Below are positions 18,901 through 28,712 of a stretch of DNA of 62,323 nucleotides, one piece after another. Under the pieces are notes generated by a model. It saw only the letters and a program-made list of their open reading frames with translations, searched no databases and was not told the DNA's origin. The position numbers and the translations under genes are program-made. How positions within the stretch are numbered: position 1 is the first letter of the stretch; the number at the start of each line of letters is the position of its first letter. Origin of the DNA: Barthelona sp. PAP020 (taxonomy: Eukaryota; Metamonada: BaSk clade); contig JARQWU010000032.1 of NCBI GenBank assembly GCA_040182905.1, positions 1-62,323 of the forward strand, read 5' to 3'.

Positions 18901-20931
18901 TCATCTCAGCACTTTAGATCTGAATTTTTCATTGAATAAAATTCCAAATGTATCTCTTAATGGTTTTTTACACATGAAATCAAAAGCATTTGAAAAGATG
19001 TCAAACACAATTATTTTATCGGGAGATTTGCAAGTTACACCTTTATAAATTGGTAAAGCTAACGATAAAGGATCCCAATATTCTTTACCAATCATACAAT
19101 TCATTCCTGTTGGATCCATAAATATATCGAATGGACATAATAATATTTCAGCAAGTTCTGAAATCAACAAATCAGTACGAATGTCCCAAGTAGATTTGAA
19201 ATTTTTTGCTGGATTGCCATTGGTGATTATTGTTGGTGATTGTCTCCCTTGAATACGCCCATAAATTAGAGGAAATATTACATTAGCAAAACCATTCTCC
19301 TCTGATAACGATGTTAAAGGCACAGGTGGAAAAAAGTCTTGAATAATTTGTCTAGCAAATTCTTTTTTGAAACTAACTTCTTTGAGCTTCTTAAGACTAT
19401 TAGCAAGTTCAATTATATTGTCATCAGTGTATTTCAATAGGAAATGACAAATGACATACAAAATTGGCGCCCAACCATGAGCAATAATCACTCTAGGTGG
19501 TGAAATAAAAGTCCTAGCCAATTCAACATGTCTGTCAGGACCTTTTGCCAAGGTAGAAATAACTAAAAATTGCTGAATATCAATATTCGAAGGTCCAGAT
19601 AGAATTAAAGCTTCATCTAAAAATTGTACATAATTCAATCGTTTGGGAATCTCGAATGGCAGATTAAATCTTTCAAAAATTTCAATTAATTCGAAATATT
19701 TGTCATTATCAATCAGATCAATGCTTAATTCCACAAACGAATCCAAATATTCAATGGTTGATCCACTAAACATCTCAAAGATAGCCATCTTTAATGAATC
19801 TTTTTTATCCAATTTGACAAAAAAAGTGGCAATCATTTTTCTTGTGACCATGTTAAATGTACGATCTCTTAGAATTTTTAATAAAAGAATGATTATTTTG
19901 ATATTTTCTTTCAAAATTAGCGATTGTTCGTGTGAATTTAGTAATAAGATTAGAGAGTTCAATATATACTTCATTAAATTTTCAATTATTTGATCTGATG
20001 TATCACTTCTTGATAAATTTTGTATTAAAGTTTTTAAATTTGCAAGAAACATTTCAAACATACCAAAAGCTGATAATATTTCACAATCTACCTTCAAAAT
20101 AGCATGAATAAATTGAATAAATCCATTTGCTATCATGAGAACTTCATGAAAATTCAAACATAATTTTTCAACACATTTCTTTAAACTCGTTGGAAATATC
20201 AAAATTGAACTAGTAACAATGTCTATGTTGCTATTTGTTATGTTGACCAACAGCCATAAACTTAATTTAGCCAAATCATTGTTGATGCTTTCGGAAGAAA
20301 TTATATTTACCAGCAAAAATTCACAAAATTTATTGGTTATTATCACATCAATACAAACATCTTGTAAACAAACTTGAGAAAAGAAACGGAAAGCTAATGA
20401 AATCAAATGAATATTGTTATTTTGTCTACATAACGATTTTAAAGTGTCTAATAATAATAGACATTGATTCTTTGTCAATATCAAGTCTGAATATGAACCT
20501 AAAAATTGTAAACAATTTTTTAAACATTCATTTTGTAATTTTGTTGATATGTCAGTAATTTCTAAAGGTAAATAGCTGATAATAGAATCAAAAATCGTTT
20601 GAATAATGTTCATATCAGTAATCCTCGTTCTAGTCAACCAAGAAGATATATTATATATTCTTAATAACAAATATTGACTTTCAATAGTAATTAAATCATG
20701 TAATTTTGGTAAAATTTCCACCAAACCATATTCTTCAAATAAGCTAATTCTATTATCAACAGAATATTCAATATAATCTTTTACAGCAATCAAAATACCC
20801 ATAATTTTATCATAATCAGCCAAATTTTGATAATTGACCAAACTCAAATCAACTTTCATTGTTTCAAAAAAGACATTTTCTTTAATATCGTGAACATTTA
20901 AACTTTCAATTTCATTATAGTCAAAACTCAT
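18901..20931 (-). CDS. Unrecognised helical-repeat protein
   Basis: 676 residues, rich in Leu, Ile and Asn and predicted helical almost throughout, with the spacing of an armadillo/HEAT superhelix (for example LSLWLLVNITNSNIDIV and FQFLGSYSDLI-like units). The last 110 residues are less regular and contain MDPTGMNCMIGKEYWDPLSL and KSPDKIIVFDIFSNAFDF, which I do not recognise. No signal peptide or membrane segment is evident. It diverges from the PIG-H gene with 81 bases between the ATGs. Likely a scaffold, but no function can be assigned. Confidence 0.5.
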   Translation of the reverse strand: MSFDYNEIESLNVHDIKENVFFETMKVDLSLVNYQNLADYDKIMGILIAVKDYIEYSVDNRISLFEEYGLVEILPKLHDLITIESQYLLLRIYNISSWLTRTRITDMNIIQTIFDSIISYLPLEITDISTKLQNECLKNCLQFLGSYSDLILTKNQCLLLLDTLKSLCRQNNNIHLISLAFRFFSQVCLQDVCIDVIITNKFCEFLLVNIISSESINNDLAKLSLWLLVNITNSNIDIVTSSILIFPTSLKKCVEKLCLNFHEVLMIANGFIQFIHAILKVDCEILSAFGMFEMFLANLKTLIQNLSRSDTSDQIIENLMKYILNSLILLLNSHEQSLILKENIKIIILLLKILRDRTFNMVTRKMIATFFVKLDKKDSLKMAIFEMFSGSTIEYLDSFVELSIDLIDNDKYFELIEIFERFNLPFEIPKRLNYVQFLDEALILSGPSNIDIQQFLVISTLAKGPDRHVELARTFISPPRVIIAHGWAPILYVICHFLLKYTDDNIIELANSLKKLKEVSFKKEFARQIIQDFFPPVPLTSLSEENGFANVIFPLIYGRIQGRQSPTIITNGNPAKNFKSTWDIRTDLLISELAEILLCPFDIFMDPTGMNCMIGKEYWDPLSLALPIYKGVTCKSPDKIIVFDIFSNAFDFMCKKPLRDTFGILFNEKFRSKVLR

Positions 20932-21012
20932 CCTGGATAAAAACCAGTTTTCTCACAAAAGAAAAAGGACTTCATTTCCTCTTCTTTTTTTCTTTTTTTT
21001 CTTTAATGTAAT

Positions 21013-21489
21013 ATGAAGTATTCTATTTTACAAAAAGTGAGCGATGATAGATCTTATTTTGAATACACGGTGAAAAGAAATAAATCCAAATATTCGATCA
21101 AACTCCTAAGTTTTTTATGTTTACCTCTTTTATTTGCTATTTTTTTTAAAAGAACTTCATTAATTTTAATTTTTGGTTTGATTTTTTGCGTTTTATTTTT
21201 TTTAAAACTGAATGAAACAAAATCTGAGAGTTTGCGTATTTATTCCCCTTGGACTATCGAAGTTCAAACAAATTCATTTTTGAAAAAAAATAGTTATAGT
21301 TTAGCAATTGGAGATATCAAGCATATGATAATTAATGAAGTCATAAATTTGGGCCAAATTTATTATGTTCTTCAATTTGTTCCTAAATCATCAGATTTGC
21401 CAGTGATTACCACGTTTCCTCACATTTTACCCAAATTAAATGATATCAAAAATATATACAATGAATTGAGTGATATCTTTCCATTATAA
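21013..21489 (+). CDS. PIGH: PIG-H/GPI15-like subunit of GPI-GlcNAc transferase
   Basis: 158 residues. PIG-H is a small ER membrane subunit of the enzyme that adds GlcNAc to phosphatidylinositol, the first step of GPI-anchor synthesis. The plan fits: two adjacent membrane segments at about 28-64, then a compact domain with the family signature, here IGDIKHMIINEVINLGQIYY (family: I-x-D-I-x-D-x-x-I-N-E) followed by LQFV and the closing FPHILPKLNDIKNIYNEL (family FPRxxPRLxxLxxVY). The length is normal. It implies that this organism makes GPI anchors; the other subunits are not in this window. Confidence 0.75.
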   Translation: MKYSILQKVSDDRSYFEYTVKRNKSKYSIKLLSFLCLPLLFAIFFKRTSLILIFGLIFCVLFFLKLNETKSESLRIYSPWTIEVQTNSFLKKNSYSLAIGDIKHMIINEVINLGQIYYVLQFVPKSSDLPVITTFPHILPKLNDIKNIYNELSDIFPL

Positions 21490-21752
21490 ACCTTTATTTA
21501 TTCATTTTTGTTGATTTAAAAGATTTTTTAAAAGTTAAAAACTTTTCACTTTCTAAAGAAAAATAAAGAGAATAGTTTTATTATCCCAAACTTTTCAAGA
21601 TAAGTTTAAAAATAGGTAATTAGACGCTAAATAAACTAAATTTCACATTATTTTCGAAAAAAAAAATGTTAAAAAAATCCATGATTTGATGACCAATAAA
21701 GAAAATGAAATATGTTTCCAATAATCTGTTTTAGTTAACCAAAAACGTGAAC

Positions 21753-24515
21753 ATGAAAAATTATTCAGACGAAACTGTAACAAATGCTGTTGGTCGTGTA
21801 TTACCAAAATATATTGATGGTTATGGTGAGGTAAGACCTTTTAAAGGGGCCTTTGCTGTTGAACCTCGCACTGATGTTGTTAGACCCAGTTGCCAAGTTA
21901 GATTTGACAAGCCTGGTGATTGCAAGATTGTTGAAAATTTGGAACAAGCAATGGATCTCTGTGGTTTGGATAATGGAATGACTATAAGTTATCACCATCA
22001 TTTGCGTAATGGAGATGCTGTTTCCAATTTAATTTTTGATATTATTGCCAAGAAAGACGTCAAGGATATTGAATTGGCCCCTTCATCCGTTCATCCCATT
22101 CAAAAGCCTATGATTCCCTTAATTAAAAATGGCAATGTAACAAAGATTCACACTGGAACAAATGGACCTGTTGGTAAATACTGTTCTGAGGGTAACTTAA
22201 AGGATGTTGTCATTGTGAGATCTCACGGAGGCCGTGTTAGAGCCATTCAAGACGGTGATATTAATATTGATATTGCTGTTATTGCTGCTTCTGCTTGTGA
22301 TCCCTGTGGTAATTGTACTGGTATCATTGGAAAGTCGGCTTGTGGTCCTCTTGCTTATGCTGAAGCTGATTCACGTTGGGCTAAAAAGGTTATTGTTGTT
22401 ACTGACAATTTGGTTCCATTCCCATGTACACCTCTTTCAATTAGCGGAACCAATGTTGATTACATTGTTGTTGTTGATTCCATTGGTGATCCTAAAAAAA
22501 TTGCCTCATCTACTGTTGTTCTTGCCAAGTCTGAACCTGGTCTAAGTCTTGCAAAGACTGCTGCTAAAGTTATTGCACATTCTGGTGTTATGGTTGATGG
22601 TTTTTCATTCCAAGCTGGTGCTGGTGGTGCTTCTTTGACTTCAGTCTTTTACCTCGGAGAAGAAATGAGAAAAGCTGGTGTTACAGCTGGATGGGCAAAT
22701 GGTGGTACTACAAAGGTTATTGTTGATTTGTTTAAAGAAGGATTGGTCGATAAGTTGACTACTTGTCAAGCTTTTGATATTCCTTCGATCGCTTCCATGT
22801 ATGATGATATTCAACATCATGTTGAAAGTAGCATTGATCAATATGCTAATCCTTATAATGGACATTGTGTTGTTCATAACCTTGATTGTGTTGTACTTGG
22901 AGGTACTGAAGTTGATGTTGACTTTAATGTTAATGTCAATACTCACTCAGATGGATATCTTCTTCATAATACCGGTGGACATCAAGATACTGCTGCTGGC
23001 GCCAAATTAACAATCATTACTGCTCCTGTCGCTCGTGGTAATAACCCCATTATTGTTCCTCGTGTTACTTCCGTCACCACCCCTGGTGAATGTGTTGATG
23101 TTGTTGTTACTGATGCTGGTATTGCCATTAATCCCAATAGAAAAGATCTTATTGAAGCTCTTTCTAATTCTCCTCTTGCCGACCAAATTAAGGATATTCA
23201 TGCTCTCCATGAAGAAGGTTGTCGTCGTGCTGGACGTGTTCCTTCAGCTCCTGAAACTTTAGATCACATTATTGGTGTTATTGAATGGCGTGATGGTACT
23301 GTTCTTGATGTTGTTCGTCAAGTCGCCAATCCCATTCCTGATGGAATCAAACTTAAATCCGATTGTCTTGTTGAAGTTGAGGAAGCGGATAAGAACAGTG
23401 TTGATGTTATTTTATATGATACTGCTCCTGTTGTTCCTGTTGATGAAATGAAAGCACTTGCAATGGAAATGCTTGAATTTTATGGTGCCAAGAATCTTCA
23501 TGTCATGATTAAGGATAATGTTTCAGAACGTTGGACTCTTCAATCTCGTCTTGAATATGCAATCAAAACTGCTGTTGGTTCTGACAAATGTTATTTAGCC
23601 CCTCTCTGTGAAGATGCTGAAAATCGTGTTCATAGACCCAAAGAAGCTCTTCGTCGTTCTATGTTGTATATTCCTGGCAGTTCTGCTTATATGATGGCCA
23701 AGGCTGATGGTGGTGCTGATTGTGTCATTTACGACATGGAAGATGCTGTTGGTTTGCCACAAAAACCTGAATGTCGTGTTCTTGTTCGTAATGCCCTTCG
23801 TGCTGTTCCATTTGGAAAAACTGAAAGACATATTCGTATTAATCAACATCAACTTGGTGTCGATGACATCCTTGATGTCGTTAAAAATGCCCCTCTTGAT
23901 GTTGTTTGGATTCCAAAGGTTGAAGATCCCATTGAATTTAAGAAGCAAGTTGAACTTATTAAATCTGTTGCTTTTGATCAAGATCATCCCCCTTATGTTG
24001 TTCCTCTCATCGAATCTGCCCTTGGTGTTGAACGTACCTTCGAAATTGCTACCGTTGATCAAGAATCTGTGATCGGTTTGTCCATGGGTTTGGAAGATTA
24101 TACCAAGGATATTGGCGCTGTTCGTACCAAGTCTGATCATGAATCTGAATGGGCTCAACAGCGTGTCAACAATTGTGCTGCTGCTTTCCAACTTCAGTCT
24201 TACGATTCTGTTTTCTCTGATTTCAATGATAATGAAGGTCTTATTGCTTCAGTTAAGCGTTGTAAAGGTCTTGGTTTTGTTGGAAAGAGATTAATTCATC
24301 CTAATCAAGTTAAGCCTTGTAATGCTGCTTTCTTACCTGAAAAGTCTGAATTGGATTATGCTCTCAAAGTTTCTGCTGCCTTCAAGGGTGCATCTGGAAA
24401 TGCTGTTGCCTTAGGAAAGAAGATGATTGATCGTCCAGTTTATCAAAGAGCTCTTCATGTTATCAAGTTGGCTCTTCAAGGAGGAATGATTGAAGGTAGT
24501 ATGGAAGATTATTAA
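21753..24515 (+). CDS. Single-chain citrate lyase: alpha + acyl-carrier + beta fusion (CitF-CitD-CitE)
   Basis: 920 residues from the ATG at 21753. Citrate lyase splits citrate to acetate and oxaloacetate and in bacteria is a complex of three subunits. Residues about 1-526 match the alpha subunit (acetyl-ACP:citrate transferase): SYHHHLRNGD, SHGGRVRAIQDGDINID, GAGGASL, NVNTHSDG, GGHQDTA and a closing RDGTVLDVVRQV. Residues about 531-623 match the acyl-carrier subunit; KLKSDCLVEVE aligns with its attachment site, so Ser536 would carry the dephospho-CoA-type prosthetic group, and SRLEYAIKTAV matches its last helix. Residues about 632-920 match the beta subunit (citryl-ACP lyase): RRSMLYIPGSS, IYDMEDAVGL, IRINQ, PLIESALGVE and GLEDYTKDIG. 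Arginine is mostly CGT, while neighbours prefer AGA. No maturation enzymes are nearby and no targeting peptide is obvious. Confidence 0.88.
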   Translation: MKNYSDETVTNAVGRVLPKYIDGYGEVRPFKGAFAVEPRTDVVRPSCQVRFDKPGDCKIVENLEQAMDLCGLDNGMTISYHHHLRNGDAVSNLIFDIIAKKDVKDIELAPSSVHPIQKPMIPLIKNGNVTKIHTGTNGPVGKYCSEGNLKDVVIVRSHGGRVRAIQDGDINIDIAVIAASACDPCGNCTGIIGKSACGPLAYAEADSRWAKKVIVVTDNLVPFPCTPLSISGTNVDYIVVVDSIGDPKKIASSTVVLAKSEPGLSLAKTAAKVIAHSGVMVDGFSFQAGAGGASLTSVFYLGEEMRKAGVTAGWANGGTTKVIVDLFKEGLVDKLTTCQAFDIPSIASMYDDIQHHVESSIDQYANPYNGHCVVHNLDCVVLGGTEVDVDFNVNVNTHSDGYLLHNTGGHQDTAAGAKLTIITAPVARGNNPIIVPRVTSVTTPGECVDVVVTDAGIAINPNRKDLIEALSNSPLADQIKDIHALHEEGCRRAGRVPSAPETLDHIIGVIEWRDGTVLDVVRQVANPIPDGIKLKSDCLVEVEEADKNSVDVILYDTAPVVPVDEMKALAMEMLEFYGAKNLHVMIKDNVSERWTLQSRLEYAIKTAVGSDKCYLAPLCEDAENRVHRPKEALRRSMLYIPGSSAYMMAKADGGADCVIYDMEDAVGLPQKPECRVLVRNALRAVPFGKTERHIRINQHQLGVDDILDVVKNAPLDVVWIPKVEDPIEFKKQVELIKSVAFDQDHPPYVVPLIESALGVERTFEIATVDQESVIGLSMGLEDYTKDIGAVRTKSDHESEWAQQRVNNCAAAFQLQSYDSVFSDFNDNEGLIASVKRCKGLGFVGKRLIHPNQVKPCNAAFLPEKSELDYALKVSAAFKGASGNAVALGKKMIDRPVYQRALHVIKLALQGGMIEGSMEDY

Positions 24516-24837
24516 TTTTGTGTTTTTGTCAATTAGTTTTGATATATATTTCATGTAAATATTTTTTTTTGGTTTTTTTTTTTTCATCATTTTACTTTAA
24601 ATTATTGAATAAACGGTGAACAAATGGTGAAGACAGGTGTTATAAAACACTTTTTAAAAGTAAATCTCCCAAAAGAATGATATTTTAAAGAAATGGAGAT
24701 TTGTGTTTAAATTTGGAAAACAACAGCCATAAATATAAACTTCCTTCACTTTTGAAAAATTTGTTGGTGTATTGTTGAATAAAAGGATTTTGATTGAAAT
24801 AATTGAAAAAAAAATATTGCCGGCATTTTCTTTTATT
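24516..24837. other. Gene-free stretch
   Basis: 322 bases holding the 3' region of the citrate lyase gene (T-runs, AATAAA near 24607) and the promoter of the next gene. No other feature is seen. Confidence 0.5.
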
Positions 24838-26535
24838 ATGAATTTTCCCTTAAATTATGAAAGAGTTCCATTTAGATTAGGAACTCGACGTATTGAAAGT
24901 TTTCATAAGCCATTGTTTTTGCCAATTTCAATGAAAAATGGTGAAATATTTGAAAACTCATATTCTTGGTTGAATGAAAGTGAAAATTATGACAAATCTG
25001 TTGATGATACTGAATCTATTGACAACCAAATATATAACAGTTATGAGCGAACATCTGTTGCTAATGAGCAAAAGAATGAATCAATTCTTAATTCAATTTC
25101 TTCACCAAATACTCGTACTTTTTCCAGCGCTTTTCCTCAAATAAATAAGGAAAAGCATGAACCAGAACTAATAAATTATTTTTTAAAACAACCTGTGTTT
25201 GCTTCTCCTGTATCTCCCATTATTAGTGTTAAGGATAACAGTCATATTGAAGAATTTACAAATATTCCTGATCAAAAACAATACGAATCTTTTACACCTG
25301 AAATTACTGTTGACAAAAGTCGAAACAAAAGTTCAAGAAATTCAATTTTGCACACAAATAAATCAAACCCAAATAACTCAGTTGTAAAGGATAAGAAAGA
25401 ATTAAAAGAAACAAAAGAAGATGAGTTGTTTTCAAATGAGCAGATGATATCATTTGGTGGTGGTTTAAGTGATGATTTAGACATAGATTATAAAGCTCTT
25501 GAAGATAATGAAAGAATAGTTCCAGAAGAAAAGGAACAAGAAAACGAGACCTTAAACAATTCTGAAATAGAGGAATTTTTGACCAATTTAAAGGCAAAAA
25601 ATATTGATAATAATAAAATAATCAAAGAAGAGACTAGTTTGAAAAAGAAAAAAACGAAACTCCCAACTAAAAAGGAAAAATTTCCATCAAAAAAAGGAAA
25701 ATCTCCAGCAAAAAAGAAAACACCCAAAAATAGAGCCACAAATCAGTCAACTGCATCAACAACTGAGAACACACCAGAATCTGACAGTTTTTCGGATTCT
25801 GAACAACTGGTAAATAACGGTGATGATTCAGAAGTGGTATTTGCAAAACCAAAGAATGGATCTGCCCGTAACAGACCTTTTCCAGATCGAAGAAACAAAG
25901 GTGAAAGAATAATCGCCATTGGATACGATCTCTACTATTGTGATAGGGATGGAAATCTATTTCTTCAAAAAAAAGCAGGTGAAATGACACCAGACAAAGA
26001 AACTATTGAGGAACGTCGAAAGACACCTGTTTCACCTTCAATTATTTATAAACATCTGCTGGAAAGTCAAAGCAGTAAGCAAGCCTCAAAACCATTAAAA
26101 ATTGCAAAAGTGTTCAATTTTGAGAACAAAAAATGGGAAGAAAAGCAACTTGTTGTTCCCAATAGAGACTTATTATATAAACCTTTGACAAGTGCAGAAG
26201 ATGGACTTCTTGTGAGTCGAAAGACTTCAAGTAAATTGTCCAACATCCAGATTGAAACAGGAATACTTCTTATTGAACCGGGAAATCACACTTCCTTTTC
26301 AAACAGTCAGAATAACCATTTAAACTTTTATATTTTGCGTGGTGAAGCATTAATACAATTGGGAGCAGAGATGAAAAAGAATGCGGAAGTTGTTGAAGAT
26401 GTTACCCAACTGCAAATACTTCCAGCATACGTTAATTGTACAATTGAAATACCGCCTCACAACTACTATTCAATTGTTAATGTGAGCAAAACAAACAAAC
26501 TTAAGATACTCTACCATATTGTTCTTGATAAATGA
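24838..26535 (+). CDS. CENP-C/Mif2-like kinetochore protein
   Basis: 565 residues from the first ATG, at 24838. CENP-C links centromeric nucleosomes to the outer kinetochore. Three features fit. The N-terminus has a short basic block, ERVPFRLGTRRIESF, in the place where Mif2/CENP-C binds Mis12. A disordered, Lys-rich middle follows. At about 341-360, ARNRPFPDRRNKGERIIAIG resembles the CENP-C motif, but the aromatic pair before GERI seems replaced by R-N. The last 100 residues form a cupin domain (GILLIEPGNHTSFSNSQNNH, FYILRGEALIQL, IEIPPHNYYSIVNVS), the CENP-C dimerisation fold. The combined layout makes the call reasonable although each part is diverged. Confidence 0.65.
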   Translation: MNFPLNYERVPFRLGTRRIESFHKPLFLPISMKNGEIFENSYSWLNESENYDKSVDDTESIDNQIYNSYERTSVANEQKNESILNSISSPNTRTFSSAFPQINKEKHEPELINYFLKQPVFASPVSPIISVKDNSHIEEFTNIPDQKQYESFTPEITVDKSRNKSSRNSILHTNKSNPNNSVVKDKKELKETKEDELFSNEQMISFGGGLSDDLDIDYKALEDNERIVPEEKEQENETLNNSEIEEFLTNLKAKNIDNNKIIKEETSLKKKKTKLPTKKEKFPSKKGKSPAKKKTPKNRATNQSTASTTENTPESDSFSDSEQLVNNGDDSEVVFAKPKNGSARNRPFPDRRNKGERIIAIGYDLYYCDRDGNLFLQKKAGEMTPDKETIEERRKTPVSPSIIYKHLLESQSSKQASKPLKIAKVFNFENKKWEEKQLVVPNRDLLYKPLTSAEDGLLVSRKTSSKLSNIQIETGILLIEPGNHTSFSNSQNNHLNFYILRGEALIQLGAEMKKNAEVVEDVTQLQILPAYVNCTIEIPPHNYYSIVNVSKTNKLKILYHIVLDK

Positions 26536-26773
26536 AATATTGTGCTATTGGTAAAAATACAAGTTTAAATAAAAATATTAGTCCTGTTTGTTTCAAAGAA
26601 ATTTTGACATTGAAAAGCAAAAAATAGAGCAAAGAGAATATTTTCATTCTTTGATCCTTTTCATTCAAAAAACAAAAAAAATGAGACATCTAATCTTTTG
26701 AAAGTGTTTAATAAATTTACCAAATGCTAAAAATGAAAGAAAACAGAAGAAGCATTCTCTTTTTGTATTGTAC

Positions 26774-28411
26774 ATGTCCCAACAGTCTCCTTTTCATAGT
26801 GGTGATCGTTTTGAAGAATATAATACCAATGTATCATCAACGCCATTTGGAAAAAATTCAACAAATCAAAGTTATGAAAACACGAACAAAATTTATTCCC
26901 CTTTTGGGGGAGATGATATGTTTCAATCCACGTCATTATTTGGAAGTAGTACATTGAACAATGAATTTGAAAATTTTAATGATGATATCTTCAATAATTT
27001 TGGCACTTCTTTTGAGAATATTGAAAATGTTGAAACTTTATCTCAAGATGAAAAGACTGAGGAAATTAAAGAAACAGATAATATTGAGAAGACAGAAAAA
27101 GAAATTATTGTTGAAAAGAAACCAAAAGATCCAGTCTTAGAGTTTAAACCATATTTTTTAAATAAAATGGAAAGTAAATTACTTCCCAAAGAATTTTCCT
27201 TCAATGATTTTAATCATTTGATGATTGATGGTAATGCCTTTAGAATTGCAACAGGATCAAGAATTGGTGAAGTAAGTGATGAATATTATGGGAATTTTTA
27301 CAAACACACTGCTAAACGTCAATTTATTTTAAAGGACAAAACTTTTAACAATAGTTTTTATGCTTTGAGAACAAAACCTCATGAATCTTGTCCTGCTCCC
27401 AAAGAAAGACCAAGAATTAATCAATTCTTACCATTTAATTATGAGTATTCAAAAAGATACAGTGTTGATCAACCTTTATTTTCTTTTATTGATTATCCAT
27501 TACATAGAATTTCTCGTCCTTTAATTGATCTTCCAAAGGAAAATAAAAAGCCCAGTGGATTATTTTTCCCACAATCCAGAAATCCTTTGATTATTAGTGA
27601 GAATATTCATTCCCTTTCCATGTACTTAGAAGATATGAAGTTTTATAAGGATAAGCATGAAGAGATCAGTTTAGAAATTAGTATTAGTGAAACTTGTGAT
27701 AGATTTGTTGAAATGCTTGATATTTCTGCTGAAAGTTTGGCAATTATTGAACAATGTTTTGAAACTCCTACTGACATTGAAAACATTGATTTAGAGCCTA
27801 TTACCTTTTTAGAATTATTATTTGAAGTTTTAACTATTACTTCTGGGATTAAATCTCTTTTGAGATTTGCTCTACATTCTACAAAGGAGATTAGTGTTCT
27901 TATAATGTTTATTACAACTATTTTGTTGAGTAAAATAACTGATTTATCAAACGATGATTTTAATTTAATATTGAGGAGTTATACTACTAACCTGTTAAAT
28001 CTTTCCAAGGATATTCTTGTTGTTCTTGCCAAAATGTTTGTTCATTCTGATATCTTAGAATTAAATAACCCCAATGACTATGGTGCAATCGTTTTGGGCA
28101 AATTGGGCGCAATTTTAAATAATACTTCAGATATGAACTGTATCAGTATTTCAAAAAAATTGAAAACATTGGTTAATGAAAAATATCCCAACATTTCCAA
28201 AAAATTCAATTATAATTATTCAGGAAAAATTAAAAACCTCAATCTTCCTCAAATTCAAAAGAATAAGAATACTGCAAGGTTAAAAATATTGATGCAACAA
28301 AAAAAATATTTTCAAAAACAAAATTATGACAGACAAAACAGATCTTACAATGGTGAAGAATCAAATGATGTAATTATGTTTCAATTTCAGACTCAATCTC
28401 AAAATACTTGA
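26774..28411 (+). CDS. PAT1-like mRNA decay factor (tentative)
   Basis: 545 residues from ATG 26774 (an in-frame TTG two codons earlier is ignored). PAT1 bridges mRNA decapping and the Lsm1-7 ring in P-bodies. Similarities are general: an N-terminal disordered Phe/Asn/acidic region with FNDDIFNNFG, close to the NDDTFG box of PAT1; a central EVSDEYYGNFYKHTAKRQF comparable to the DPYxDDYY segment; and a C-terminal all-helical domain at about 295-480. The tail is basic and Gln-rich. No membrane segments. The alternative is another disordered-plus-helical scaffold, and this call should be treated as a lead. Confidence 0.42.
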   Translation: MSQQSPFHSGDRFEEYNTNVSSTPFGKNSTNQSYENTNKIYSPFGGDDMFQSTSLFGSSTLNNEFENFNDDIFNNFGTSFENIENVETLSQDEKTEEIKETDNIEKTEKEIIVEKKPKDPVLEFKPYFLNKMESKLLPKEFSFNDFNHLMIDGNAFRIATGSRIGEVSDEYYGNFYKHTAKRQFILKDKTFNNSFYALRTKPHESCPAPKERPRINQFLPFNYEYSKRYSVDQPLFSFIDYPLHRISRPLIDLPKENKKPSGLFFPQSRNPLIISENIHSLSMYLEDMKFYKDKHEEISLEISISETCDRFVEMLDISAESLAIIEQCFETPTDIENIDLEPITFLELLFEVLTITSGIKSLLRFALHSTKEISVLIMFITTILLSKITDLSNDDFNLILRSYTTNLLNLSKDILVVLAKMFVHSDILELNNPNDYGAIVLGKLGAILNNTSDMNCISISKKLKTLVNEKYPNISKKFNYNYSGKIKNLNLPQIQKNKNTARLKILMQQKKYFQKQNYDRQNRSYNGEESNDVIMFQFQTQSQNT

Positions 28412-28712
28412 CCAAACAGGAAGATTAAAGTATTTATGAAAAAGAAATGATTTTTTCTTATAAATTAAAATTTTACTTGATCTTTGAAAACATTGTAACA
28501 GAAAAAAGTTATTAGAAGAAACTATACCAACGGTATTTCGAATAAATGATTAAAATAAAATTTATCACCCTTTTTTTTTCTATTTCTCCGTGTAATTTAC
28601 ATTTTTTAACTCTTTTTTTTTTAAAAGATTTCCAAGCAAGAAACAAAAAAAAAACAGACCAAGTGATAATAGATAAAATTTTAATTTTTATTTAATCCTG
28701 ATGAATTAAACG
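28412..28712. other. Gene-free stretch with a promoter-like box
   Basis: 301 A/T-rich bases with several T-runs. AGATAAAATT at 28671-28680, preceded by TGATAAT, lies about 35 bases before the NHE start and resembles boxes before other genes in this window. Nothing else is seen. Confidence 0.4.

Noticed and set aside
21747-21752. Earlier start of the citrate lyase frame at a GTG
   Set aside because: GTG is not a normal eukaryotic start. The ATG at 21753 is six bases downstream. Similar upstream TTG or GTG starts were rejected for RER1, the FYVE, CENP-C-like, PAT1-like, branching-enzyme, MFS-GNAT and 62011 genes.
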